Assembly (NCBI RefSeq): GCF_016888165.1
Contig: NZ_JACSWC010000397.1
Span: forward strand, 1-42,216
DNA length: 42,216 bases
Direction: 5' to 3'
Origin: Halomicronema sp. CCY15110
Lineage (GTDB): Bacteria; Cyanobacteriota; Cyanobacteriia; Phormidesmidales; Phormidesmidaceae
The translations under genes and the position numbers were made by a program. The notes beneath the pieces were generated by a model. The model was not told the DNA's origin. It did no database searches and saw only the letters and a program-made list of their open reading frames with translations. The stretch's first letter is position 1; every line of letters starts with the position of its first letter. Below are positions 16,552 through 24,360 of this stretch, piece after piece.

Positions 16552-17381
16552 TAGGAGAAGCCTGGGGCCGTAGCTTGCTTCTGCGGAGCAGTACAACAAA
16601 CGCGAAAACCGAGACCGTTGCTGCGGTCGCCGGGCGTAATGTTGTAGCGGTACGCGGAGCGGCAGAACCACGGAAAGACGAAACAAGAGCCGCCGCGTAG
16701 GATACGCCCTCCTTGATTGCCGCCCTCTGTCCAAGCACTACCGTCTGTCGGCGCACCCTCGTAATTGTCGTGCCAAACATCCTGGCACCATTCCAATATG
16801 TTGCCGTGCATGTCACATAGGCCGAAGTCGTTGGCAACTTGAAAGCTGCCAACTGGAGTAGTTTTCTCTCGGTACTTACCCTTGGGGCCATCGGCAAAAG
16901 CATAGTTGCCATCGTAATTGGCAAGTTCGGAGGAGATCGTCTCGCCAAAGTGGAATGGGGTGGTGGTACCCGCGCGACAGGCATATTCCCATTCGGCTTC
17001 GCTGGGCAAGCGATAGGGGCGTTGGGTGTGCTCAGCTAAGCGGGCACAGAACTCTACAGCTTCGTGCCAGTTCACTTGCTCTACCGGGCGATCGCCCCCT
17101 TTGAATTTGGCAGGATCACGCTTCAGTTCAATCTCTTGCTGGGGTAGCTCAGCGACAAACCGCCACTGGGCCTGAGTCACCGGAAAGCGACCGAGGAAAA
17201 AGCTGGGGATACTCACACGATGTTGCGGGCCTTCACTATCTCGACGCTCCGGCTCATCGGCTGGAGAGCCCATCAGAAACTCGCCAGCGGGAATCAGCAT
17301 CATGTCGAGGCCAAGATCGCCCAGAGGTTCGGTGTACCCTTGAGCTTGATGGCGGGTGCGCTGGAGGATGAGTTCGGGCAT
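16551..17381 (-). CDS. FGE-sulfatase/C-type-lectin-fold protein, putative DGR variable protein 1
   Basis: 276 residues from ATG 17381 (MPELILQRTRHQAQ), chosen because it aligns with the start of the second copy; an upstream ATG would only add translated purine-rich repeat. The whole protein is an FGE-sulfatase (SUMF1-like) domain: MMLIPAGEFLMGSP, PVTQAQWRFVAEL, YRLPSEAEWEYACRAGT, GLCDMHGNILEWCQDVW, ending RGGSCFVFPWFCRSAYR and GFRVCC. The last 60 residues hold the variable region. The Cys spacing of true formylglycine-generating enzymes is absent, so it is probably a ligand-binding lectin fold, not an enzyme. Last gene of the MoxR-vWA-VMAP cluster. Confidence 0.85.
   Translation of the reverse strand: MPELILQRTRHQAQGYTEPLGDLGLDMMLIPAGEFLMGSPADEPERRDSEGPQHRVSIPSFFLGRFPVTQAQWRFVAELPQQEIELKRDPAKFKGGDRPVEQVNWHEAVEFCARLAEHTQRPYRLPSEAEWEYACRAGTTTPFHFGETISSELANYDGNYAFADGPKGKYREKTTPVGSFQVANDFGLCDMHGNILEWCQDVWHDNYEGAPTDGSAWTEGGNQGGRILRGGSCFVFPWFCRSAYRYNITPGDRSNGLGFRVCCTAPQKQATAPGFS
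16593..16690 (-). repeat. putative DGR variable repeat VR1
   Basis: Compared with VR3, ten codons differ in the alignable stretch after the RGGS(C/W) motif. In all ten the third base is the same (for example TTC/CTC, GTC/TTC, TTT/AGT, ATT/GAT, AAC/CGC, CTC/ATC). The intervening codons (TGC CGC TCC GCG, GGT TTT CGC) are identical in DNA. Every variable codon can be derived from AAC or AAT, or from a codon with one A, by mutation of adenines only. The one exception at the edge is TGT against TGG. Confidence 0.8.
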
Positions 17382-17382
17382 G

Positions 17383-17463
17383 GGGCAGGAGATAGGAGTT
17401 AGGAGATAGAAGGCAGGAGATAGGAGATAGAAGGCAGGAGGGAGGAGACGGGAGTTAGGAGAG
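17383..17463. repeat. purine-rich short-unit repeat
   Basis: Degenerate tandem units of (A/T)AGGAGATAG(A)AGGCAGGAG between the four-helix-bundle gene and the first lectin-fold gene. The same sequence type occurs in reverse orientation at about 17881-17920, so the four-helix-bundle gene is flanked by inverted low-complexity repeats. A weaker version lies just upstream of the second lectin-fold gene (about 18772-18805). Not a CRISPR: the units are short and contiguous with no unique spacers. Confidence 0.6.
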
Positions 17464-17811
17464 GGAGCGGATGTAGGCGTTGAGGAGTTTGCCAACTTCG
17501 TCGAGTTGGGTCTTGAGGCTTATGGTATCGCCGTACCCCAGGTCTTGGGTCAAGATCAGGTAATACTGGCATTCTTCGAGGGAGCCTTGGGCGATGTTCA
17601 TCATGCGGGCTTTGTCGGCCTTGGTTTTACGCTTAAAGCCTTCGGCGATATTGGCAGGAATCGAAACCGCTGCTCGTCCGAGTTGAGACGTGAGGCCATA
17701 GGTCTCTGTTCGGGGGAAGTCTTCACTGTGTTTGTAAACAGCCAACACAAACTGATGGGCTTTTTGCCAGACGATGAGATCTTGAAAGGATCGGGCTGGC
17801 GATCGGGTCAT
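17455..17811 (-). CDS. four-helix-bundle protein (S23/IVP family), candidate DGR accessory protein Avd
   Basis: 118 residues matching the S23 / 23S-rRNA-intervening-sequence family of four-helix bundles (PF05635-like): FQDLIVWQKAHQFVLAVY, SQLGRAAVSIPANIAEGFKR, GSLEECQYYLILTQDLGY. The DGR accessory protein Avd has the same fold and is a basic pentamer that binds reverse transcriptase and template RNA. Because this gene lies between two genes with DGR-like variable regions, an Avd role is possible. The sequence itself looks like the generic S23 family, which is widespread without DGRs, so this is inference. Inverted purine-rich repeats flank the gene. Confidence 0.85.
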   Translation of the reverse strand: MTRSPARSFQDLIVWQKAHQFVLAVYKHSEDFPRTETYGLTSQLGRAAVSIPANIAEGFKRKTKADKARMMNIAQGSLEECQYYLILTQDLGYGDTISLKTQLDEVGKLLNAYIRSLS

Positions 17812-17880
17812 GGCAGGTAGGAGTGTGAATTTAGGAGACAGGAGAGCGGCACAATATCTACTCCAATGATTCCCATTGAC

Positions 17881-17920
17881 TGCTTCTACCTTCTATCTCC
17901 TACCTCCTCAACTCCTGCTC
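17881..17920. repeat. pyrimidine-rich repeat, inverted relative to 17383-17463
   Basis: Reverse-complement version of the AGGAGATAGAAGG repeat found on the other side of the four-helix-bundle gene. The rest of the gap 17812-17934 holds nothing else I recognise except the end of the post-VR sequence of the second lectin-fold gene. There GCTCT (17917-17921) can pair with AGAGC (17929-17933). Confidence 0.5.
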
Positions 17921-17934
17921 TAAAGCGCAGAGCG

Positions 17935-18768
17935 CTAAGAGAAGCCTGGGGCCGTAGCTTGCTTCTGCGGAGCAGTACAACAAATCCGAAAACCGAAATC
18001 GACGAAGCGGGAGCCGGGGTTATCGTAGGCGTGAGACGCGGAACGGCAGTACCCCGGAGAGCTGCCCCAAGAGCCGCCGCGTGCTACTCGTCTGTCTTGA
18101 TTTCCACCTTCTGTCCAAGCACTGCCGTCAGTCGGCGCTCCGTCATAGTTGTCGTGCCACACGTCCTGACACCACTCCCATACATTACCGTGCATATCGC
18201 AGAGACCAAAGGCATTGGCGGTTGTAAAGTGATCGACAGAGGTTGTTTTTTCCCGATATTCGCCGATTGGGCCGCCATCAAAAGCGGCAGTGCCATCGTA
18301 GTTGGCTAAGTCGGTTGTAATCGTCTCACCAAAATGAAACGGGGTGGTGGTGCCAGCGCGACAGGCATATTCCCACTCAGTTTCACTGGGAAGGCGATAG
18401 GGGCGTCCGGTGTAGGCTGCGAGGCGGGCACAAAACTCCACCGCTTCGTGCCAGTTCACTTGCTCTACTGGGTTCATGTCGCCCGGAAATTTAGCTGGAT
18501 CGGGGTTCAGTTCAGTTTCGACCTGGGGTAAACCTGCCACAGCTCGCCATTGGGCTTGAGTTACCGGGTACGTGCCCATAAAGAAGCTTGGCACCGTTAC
18601 CTGATGCTGGGGGCCTTCGCTGTCAAACCGCTCCAGCTCATCCTGTGGGGAGCCCATGAGAAAGGTGCCCGCAGGGATGAGGGTCATTTCCAGATCAATC
18701 CCATCGCCCAGTGACTCAATAAAGTATTGGGCTTGGTAGCGTTGGCGGTTAAGGGTGAGTTCGGCCAT
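17935..18768 (-). CDS. FGE-sulfatase/C-type-lectin-fold protein, putative DGR variable protein 2
   Basis: 277 residues (MAELTLNRQRYQAQYFIESL), a single FGE-sulfatase domain colinear with the first copy: MTLIPAGTFLMGSP, PVTQAQWRAVAGL, YRLPSETEWEYACRAGT, GLCDMHGNVWEWCQDVW, RGGSWGSSPGYCRSASH, FGFRICC. It ends with the same QKQATAPGFS tail as copy 1. The tail DNA contains AGAAGC and GCTTCT arms that could form a hairpin. The paired catalytic cysteines of formylglycine-generating enzyme are missing, so a binding role is more likely. It lies 121 nt downstream of the vWA-FGE gene. Confidence 0.87.
   Translation of the reverse strand: MAELTLNRQRYQAQYFIESLGDGIDLEMTLIPAGTFLMGSPQDELERFDSEGPQHQVTVPSFFMGTYPVTQAQWRAVAGLPQVETELNPDPAKFPGDMNPVEQVNWHEAVEFCARLAAYTGRPYRLPSETEWEYACRAGTTTPFHFGETITTDLANYDGTAAFDGGPIGEYREKTTSVDHFTTANAFGLCDMHGNVWEWCQDVWHDNYDGAPTDGSAWTEGGNQDRRVARGGSWGSSPGYCRSASHAYDNPGSRFVDFGFRICCTAPQKQATAPGFS
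17977..18074 (-). repeat. putative DGR variable repeat VR2
   Basis: Against VR1, sixteen codons differ in the core, and in fourteen the third base is shared (TTC/GGC, GTC/AGC, TTT/TCT, TGG/GGG, TAC/GCC, AGC/TTC, GGT/GAT and others). The exceptions (TAC/TCT, ACG/AAC), plus CGT for CGC and CGG ATT for CGC GTT at fixed positions, suggest that VR2 copied a slightly different template or has drifted since its last round. Confidence 0.72.
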
Positions 18769-18845
18769 AGGGAAGGGAACGGGAGTCAGAAGTTAGAAGA
18801 CAGAATGGCTATTTCCAGATACTCAAAATCGCCGAAAAATTCGAG

Positions 18846-18890
18846 GCGCTGCGCGCCCGCAAAGGGCAAGAGGGCAAAAGCGCAGAGCGC
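18846..18890. repeat. post-VR hairpin, copy 2
   Basis: GCGCTGCGC (18846-18854) with GCGCAGAGCGC (18880-18890), same stem and position relative to the stop codon as copy 1, inside a duplicated block of about 80 bp. It stands between two tandem genes of the same operon, so a terminator role is unlikely. An element tied to the variable region is the better reading. Confidence 0.55.
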
Positions 18891-21559
18891 TAGGAAAGAC
18901 CTGGGGCCGAACAACAAACGCGAAAACCGATAACGCGGCTGCGGTCGTCGGGCGTATCGTTGAGGCGGTACGCGGAGCGGCAGAACCACGCACTGAAGAG
19001 CCAAGAGCCGCCGCGAGTCACTCGTCTGTCCTGATTACCTCCCTTTGTCCAAGCACTACCGTTCGTCGGTGCTCCCTCATAATTGTCATGCCATACGTCT
19101 TGACACCACTCATAGACATTGCCGTGCATATCGCTGAGCCCCCACTGATTGGCGGGAAAGCTACCCACGGCTGTAGTCTTCCCGCGATTTTGTCCCTTGG
19201 GGCCATCGTTGTAGGCATAGCTGCCGTCATAGTTGGCCAAATCAGGCGTGATCATCTCACCAAAGTGAAAGGGTGTCTGAGTCCCCGCCCGACAGGCATA
19301 TTCCCACTCCGCCTCACTGGGTAACCGATACTCCCGCTGGGCATACGCTGAGAGTCGCCGACAAAACTCCTGGGCCTCTTCCCAACTCACCCTCTCCACT
19401 GGCAAGTCATCCCCTTTGAAGTTTGATGGTTCCGGGTTTAGCTCAAGCCCAACCTGTGGCAACCCTGCGACAAAACGCCATTGAGCCTGCGTCACCGGAT
19501 ACTGTCCGATCAAAAAGCTGGTCATTGTCACCTCGTGCTGCGGCCCCTCGGCGCTGGACCGCTCAGGCTCATCCTCTGGCGAGCCCATCACAAAGCTGCC
19601 ACTAGGCACCCACACCATCTCCAGCATCAAATCATCCCCCAGTCGCTCTACCAGGCGTCGCCCCTGGCCCCGCCGTTGGGTAATCTGCCAGCGGGGTTGC
19701 CACAGTCTAGAAAAGAACCGTCGCTGCGCCTTCTGAATCGTTGCAGTCTCAAACTCAAAGGACTCCAGAACCTCCCTCGATAGTTCCAGCTCAATAGTTA
19801 TCACCTCAAACTCTTTCGTGCGTAGCTCCGGCCAAGCTGCCGCAGCGGGCACAAACTTTGCCACCTCAAACTCAAACGTCTTCAACGGCGGGAAATTGGT
19901 TTCCGTGGAAGAGGTCGGAGTCTCGGTCGTAGATGGCGGGGTGGCCGGTTGTTCAAACAGTTGTAACCATTCCACATATTCCGGCCCCATCCGTTCTAAT
20001 GTCCGCCGCGCTAAATAAGCAAACCGCGCCACCTGCCCCGCTGCCTCATCATTCAATCCCAGATCGGGCGTCAGCAACGCCTCAAGGGTGCGAGTCCCCA
20101 AGCCCCAACGCTCAGAGAGATAGGCTGATACAGCGTCTAGTATCTTTTCGGTGGTAGGTACATCCACCGCATCCGTCAGCAGATCCCGCACCTCCTCGTT
20201 CACAAAATCGTAGACCTGGCTATGGCCTCCCTCCGGCCTCTCAGTGCGCGTCATGCAGATGAGGCCACTCATAAACACCTCCGCCACATGCACCTGCCGC
20301 GCCTCTGGCAGCAACGTCTGCCGCAGCAAATCGGTGATTTCCGGACTCACGGGCACCGCCGCCATCATCCCTGCCAATCGCTGGGCCACAATCGACGCCC
20401 CACCCCGAAACCGTCGCACCAAGGCCAGGGGCTCTGTATCCTCAGACGTTTGGGCTGCTGGCGGGGGAATATTAGCCCAATCAAACTGCACCGCCGCCGC
20501 TCGGTCTTCCCCTGCGCCAACCAGCACCCTCGCCCAAGACTTAATTGAGTTCGGCTCCACGGTTACCACCGGCACCGTCAGCGTAGCGGGTGACGGCTCG
20601 CTATCTGATTCATCCGCCAAAAAGTCGAGCGGGGCCTCGACCTGCCAGTTCGCGGTCACAGTACCGGGGGTGAGTGACTTGACCCACACGGGTGTCCCTT
20701 CCCCCAAGGCGCTCCGCTCCCATAACCGCTGGGGTAACAGCTGCATCACCGTCGTGGGGGCATAGGCTTCCCATAATTCTAGCCAGCGATATATCGAGCT
20801 TTGCCGCCACAGCGCCGACGTGCAATCGCTGACCAACAAAATCAGCCGCCGCCCCGCCGGGTCGATCAGTTCTTTGGGACTGCGCGATCGCTGCCCTGGT
20901 CGCGGCGCATGGTTGCCCGAAAATAGCTGCGGTTGCCCTGACTCAGAAGCCGTTAGCCGCCAAGACTGCACCGTGCGGAATGCACCCTGCCGCTCTGTGA
21001 GCAGTCGCAGCTCTTGGATTAGCGATCGCCAAATGGGCGTGGAATCCGTCTCTTCCACCACCAGGGCCAACTCCAGCCAGCGCTCCGCTGCCGGACGCAT
21101 CACCGGCAACCAGACATCCTGCTCCGCGATTTGATTCGCCGTTGCTTCTTCATCCAGATATTCTCGATTGAGCGCCGCTACCTTGCGCATCAAGGGCCGT
21201 AGGGCTCGCCCTAGTTCTAACCGAGTGCGCAACGCTGGTGCGGCTGGAGCCGACACAGCAATGCCACCGGAGGGCGACTTGCGAGTTTGTTGTTCCCCCG
21301 CGGCTGAAGAATCGCGCTGGGTCACGGCCACGCGATCTAGCGGGGGCAGCTCCGACAGCGGTAAGTCTTCGCCCCAGACGACTTCGACCTCGTTATCGTC
21401 ATCTTCGCTCGGGTCAGGGGCGATCGGCGGGATTGCTCCCGTCTGGTTTGCCAGCCAGAGAATATCCATCAAATCTTCAGCATAGAGATTCAACTTCACC
21501 TGCTTCAGCACATCGGTGAAGTTCTCAAACTCAGGAATGCCAAAGTCAGGATTGCTCAT
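18890..21559 (-). CDS. vWA (SAV_2336-type)-FGE fusion, ternary-system sensor and putative DGR variable protein 3
   Basis: 889 residues. About 105-330: a von Willebrand A-like domain of the SAV_2336 type (WLELALVVEETDSTPIWRSL, then RLILLVSDCTSALWRQSSIY), with a degenerate MIDAS (EETDS in place of DxSxS). About 330-560: a helical region (YDFVNEEVRDLLTDAVDVPT). About 560-640: a linker with three EFE(V/T) strands. About 640-889: an FGE-sulfatase/C-type-lectin domain (MVWVPSGSFVMGSP to GFRVCC) with a variable C-terminus. In MoxR-vWA-VMAP systems the vWA protein couples sensing to the MoxR ATPase, and here the sensing part would be the lectin fold. Its ATG overlaps the MoxR stop (ATGA). Confidence 0.85.
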   Translation of the reverse strand: MSNPDFGIPEFENFTDVLKQVKLNLYAEDLMDILWLANQTGAIPPIAPDPSEDDDNEVEVVWGEDLPLSELPPLDRVAVTQRDSSAAGEQQTRKSPSGGIAVSAPAAPALRTRLELGRALRPLMRKVAALNREYLDEEATANQIAEQDVWLPVMRPAAERWLELALVVEETDSTPIWRSLIQELRLLTERQGAFRTVQSWRLTASESGQPQLFSGNHAPRPGQRSRSPKELIDPAGRRLILLVSDCTSALWRQSSIYRWLELWEAYAPTTVMQLLPQRLWERSALGEGTPVWVKSLTPGTVTANWQVEAPLDFLADESDSEPSPATLTVPVVTVEPNSIKSWARVLVGAGEDRAAAVQFDWANIPPPAAQTSEDTEPLALVRRFRGGASIVAQRLAGMMAAVPVSPEITDLLRQTLLPEARQVHVAEVFMSGLICMTRTERPEGGHSQVYDFVNEEVRDLLTDAVDVPTTEKILDAVSAYLSERWGLGTRTLEALLTPDLGLNDEAAGQVARFAYLARRTLERMGPEYVEWLQLFEQPATPPSTTETPTSSTETNFPPLKTFEFEVAKFVPAAAAWPELRTKEFEVITIELELSREVLESFEFETATIQKAQRRFFSRLWQPRWQITQRRGQGRRLVERLGDDLMLEMVWVPSGSFVMGSPEDEPERSSAEGPQHEVTMTSFLIGQYPVTQAQWRFVAGLPQVGLELNPEPSNFKGDDLPVERVSWEEAQEFCRRLSAYAQREYRLPSEAEWEYACRAGTQTPFHFGEMITPDLANYDGSYAYNDGPKGQNRGKTTAVGSFPANQWGLSDMHGNVYEWCQDVWHDNYEGAPTNGSAWTKGGNQDRRVTRGGSWLFSAWFCRSAYRLNDTPDDRSRVIGFRVCCSAPGLS
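18911..19008 (-). repeat. putative DGR variable repeat VR3
   Basis: Third member of the variable set, codons TGG CTC TTC AGT GCG TGG after RGGS. Ten codons differ from VR1, all with the same third base. The identical end GGTTTTCGCGTTTGTTGT (18911-18928, minus strand) is the expected initiation-of-mutagenic-homing position. Confidence 0.8.
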
Positions 21560-22557
21560 ACCCCGTCGCGACTATCCAACCGTTTGAGAATCGCCTTAAT
21601 TAAATCTTCTCGGGTCGTCCCTTGAGGCGACAGTTGCCCTTGACTGACCAGATAAATAGCATTGAGCAACTGATCGGTCGCCATCTCGCCTTCGGTGCGC
21701 TGCGCTAGAAACGCTTTAATGCGCTTGGTCACCTCATCCGCGTCGGGCTCTCCCAAATGGGCGGCCACAATCCGCCGCAGTCTTGGTTCTAGGGGCTCGG
21801 CCATATCCAACCGCAAACAGCGCCGCAAAAAGGCGGGCGGAAAGTCCCGTTCGCCATTGCTCGTCAACACCACAAAGGGAAAATTGGTACAGCGTACTCG
21901 TCCCTTCGTCACCGTGGCGTAGGCGTCACTGTCCTCATCGGCGACATCGGCACTGCTGTAGGCCGTCTGCACGTTCACCGTGGGCTGGGTGGTGGCAATG
22001 CGTGTCAGCTCGGGAATGGTGTATTCCCCGTTTTCAAACACATGGAGCAAGTCATTCGGCAAATCTACGTCGCTCTTATCAATTTCATCAATCAGGAGTA
22101 CGCGGGGGCGTTCTGACGGCAGTAGCGCTGTGCCCAGTGGCCCCAGGGTGATGTACTTGCCAATGCGATTCAGACTGTCCTCTGGGTTCAGCTTGGCATC
22201 CTGCAAGCGGCCTACCGCGTCGTAGTTGTAGAGTCCATCTTTCAACGTGGTGCGGGTCGTAATCGGCCAGTACAGCACTTCCCCTAAGTCCAGCTCATAG
22301 GCGACGGAATAAGCCAGAGATGTTTTGCCCGTGCCAGGATTGCCCGTGACCAGCAGCGGTCGCCGCAAATACAGCGCCGCATTCACCATATTCACCTCTT
22401 CTTCTTCCGCGTAGAAGAGCGCTCCCCGATGGGATTGCTCATTTTCCGCTTCCGCCGCCGAATGCTGCTGGGTAAAGGTGCGCCAACTGGGAGGGGGTGG
22501 CAGTTGCCACTCGCTATGGGGGGTGCGGTTATTTTTATAGACTTTCCAGTCGTTCAT
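21556..22557 (-). CDS. MoxR-type AAA+ ATPase of the ternary conflict system
   Basis: 333 residues. Walker A GNPGTGKTS (72-80), Walker B VLLIDEID (153-160), sensor 1 VVLTSNGER (229-237) and an arginine-finger-like FLRRCLRLDM follow in MoxR order. The N-terminal 45 residues (NDWKVYKNNRTPHSEWQLP) are typical of MoxR proteins that pair with vWA partners in these operons. It is expected to act as a chaperone-like ATPase remodelling the vWA and VMAP partners when a signal is sensed. ATGA overlaps with the genes on both sides indicate one translationally coupled operon. Confidence 0.9.
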   Translation of the reverse strand: MNDWKVYKNNRTPHSEWQLPPPPSWRTFTQQHSAAEAENEQSHRGALFYAEEEEVNMVNAALYLRRPLLVTGNPGTGKTSLAYSVAYELDLGEVLYWPITTRTTLKDGLYNYDAVGRLQDAKLNPEDSLNRIGKYITLGPLGTALLPSERPRVLLIDEIDKSDVDLPNDLLHVFENGEYTIPELTRIATTQPTVNVQTAYSSADVADEDSDAYATVTKGRVRCTNFPFVVLTSNGERDFPPAFLRRCLRLDMAEPLEPRLRRIVAAHLGEPDADEVTKRIKAFLAQRTEGEMATDQLLNAIYLVSQGQLSPQGTTREDLIKAILKRLDSRDGV

Positions 22558-24356
22558 GAGGCCAAATCGTCCGATTCAGGTGGCACTAGGTTAGGGTCTT
22601 CCCACACTAAGGACAAATGATGCCCGATGTGTTCATCTTTTGCCAGGGGAAAGGCCGCTCGACGGGCTTGCCTAATGGAGTCTGGCAAGCCCTCGACACA
22701 ACATCCCAAAAGGGTCGTAAACTCCGCGCCGCAGTCCACTTGACTCAGAGACTCGCGCAGCCACACAGCCGTGGGCGCACCACTCATCAACACCGCTTTC
22801 AGAGGATTCCCCATGGCTAGCTGAGTCGGACACTTGAGCGAGCGGATGCCGACCTTGTTTGGATTTTGCAACAGCTCAATTTTGAGATCTTTCAAATCGG
22901 TGTCATCTTCAACCGGCAACAGCGCCATGCAACAGGAGGTGTGTTGGATAGGGGAGACTTGTGTCCATTTCTGCTCCCATAGTGCCCGAAAGCCTTTACG
23001 TTTGTAGGCTTTTAACAACCGATCCGAACATCGCGCAACCAAGCGATGCAGAATCGCCAGCGGGTCAGGCTCGTCTTCATCCTCTAGAAATTCCAATTCT
23101 TCGTCATCCTCACCATCGATGGCAAAAGCCGCTTCCCATTCCAGAGACTCTTTCAGCAGTGAGAAGGGTAGAAATAATTCAATCGTCAAGTTGGCCAGGT
23201 CAGCACTGCTACACAACCCTCGGCAATCGACGAGACACGCCCGGATGACTTCGGGTAGCTGGGAGAGTTTGATCGGCGTGTCTTCGTAGGGAGCGATCGC
23301 GGGAATTGATTCAAAGCCTTCTGACCTTTTCCAGTTGTACCGAGTGCGATCAGGGATGAACAAGGAGCCGACGGAATAGACACCCTTAATGTCCGAGGTT
23401 TTCAGCCAGATTAACAAGTGAGGAGATGCCGTGTTGGCAGTGATGGCCTGTTCTAACTGGATTTGAGAGGCGATCGCCTGCTCAACGGTATCCGTATCCA
23501 CTTCGCGCTGTCTTAGCCATTCCCGAAGCTGCTGCTTCACTGCCAGCGGCACCGGAAACTCGACCAGAGTCAGACACACCGCGAATCGCAACAGCGCCGA
23601 GTACCCGGCTTGATCTCTCATGCGAGCCAACGCCTTGACCGTTCCCGGCAAATCCTCCGGAATTGGATTCAGCGAGCCTTCTGGCCGACAGACTCGATAA
23701 GCGCCCTCAATACTCTCATCCGGTACACCGACACTGTTTTCGAGCAACGTGAGTAGACCAATCGCCTCGCCTACTTTTAAGGCATCAATGAGCTGCCGGT
23801 AGGGAATCAGGTAGGCGATTTTTGCTTCCGGTCGATCTTTATCCCGTAGGCGGGTCAAACCAATGATGCCGCCAAAATCCTCGCTCCAAACTGGTGCCCC
23901 ACTAAACCCTGGCTCGATACCATAACCCTGGTCGGTATCTCCTTGAATTTGCACCAGGTCGCTGGTAGCATCGCCGATAATTTTTCCGAGTGCCCAACCA
24001 CCGATGGGCTGCCTATCAGGGAATCCATAGACCTGAAAGCCCCCACCGATGTAGTTGCGAGAGGGTCGAAAAGGTAATGGAGCTGCCCCCGGAGGCACCG
24101 GATCTAGCAGTCTAATACCGGCGACGTCGCGATCGGGTTCCCAGTACTCCACTGTGCCCTGAAGCTTTAGGCCATCCGCCTTAAACGGAAAATCAAGATT
24201 GACCTCTTTCGGTGGAGTGTTGGCTCGCGTCAACACATGGGCACAGGTCAGCACATAGCGATCGGACACTAAGATACCCGCACCGACAACTCTAGAGCCG
24301 TTATAGAACCGCACTAGGGCAGCTTCATATTTTGCCGCGTCTTCAGGCGTCCACAT
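22554..24356 (-). CDS. trypsin-like protease fused to VMAP-C-type domain
   Basis: 600 residues from ATG 24356 (MWTPEDAAKYEAAL), which leaves a 4-nt gap to the upstream gene; a start 17 codons earlier would overlap that gene by 47 nt. Residues 1-210 are a trypsin/HtrA-like protease with H40 (LTCAHVL), D77 (EPDRDVAG) and S152 (GFSGAP). About 235-310 is a helical VMAP-M-like part. About 320-600 is VMAP-C-like (HLLIWLKTS ... GNPLKAVLMSGAPTAVWLRE) with the characteristic end HHLSLVWEDPNLVPP. No signal peptide, so a cytoplasmic protease. In this system class the protease probably cleaves host proteins or activates an effector after sensing. The acidic stretch DGEDDEELEFLEDEDE is a linker. Confidence 0.87.
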   Translation of the reverse strand: MWTPEDAAKYEAALVRFYNGSRVVGAGILVSDRYVLTCAHVLTRANTPPKEVNLDFPFKADGLKLQGTVEYWEPDRDVAGIRLLDPVPPGAAPLPFRPSRNYIGGGFQVYGFPDRQPIGGWALGKIIGDATSDLVQIQGDTDQGYGIEPGFSGAPVWSEDFGGIIGLTRLRDKDRPEAKIAYLIPYRQLIDALKVGEAIGLLTLLENSVGVPDESIEGAYRVCRPEGSLNPIPEDLPGTVKALARMRDQAGYSALLRFAVCLTLVEFPVPLAVKQQLREWLRQREVDTDTVEQAIASQIQLEQAITANTASPHLLIWLKTSDIKGVYSVGSLFIPDRTRYNWKRSEGFESIPAIAPYEDTPIKLSQLPEVIRACLVDCRGLCSSADLANLTIELFLPFSLLKESLEWEAAFAIDGEDDEELEFLEDEDEPDPLAILHRLVARCSDRLLKAYKRKGFRALWEQKWTQVSPIQHTSCCMALLPVEDDTDLKDLKIELLQNPNKVGIRSLKCPTQLAMGNPLKAVLMSGAPTAVWLRESLSQVDCGAEFTTLLGCCVEGLPDSIRQARRAAFPLAKDEHIGHHLSLVWEDPNLVPPESDDLAS

Positions 24357-24360
24357 GCGA

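Noticed and set aside
17383-17463. Possible CRISPR array
   Set aside because: Units are about 10-20 bp, contiguous and degenerate, with no regular spacers and no cas genes nearby.
17455-17811. S23 gene as a 23S rRNA intervening sequence
   Set aside because: No rRNA sequence surrounds it; it sits in an array of protein genes.
16551-19620. The three FGE-domain proteins as true formylglycine-generating (sulfatase-maturing) enzymes
   Set aside because: The paired active-site cysteines with the right spacing are missing, no sulfatase gene is near, and the site corresponding to the active region is the hypervariable stretch.
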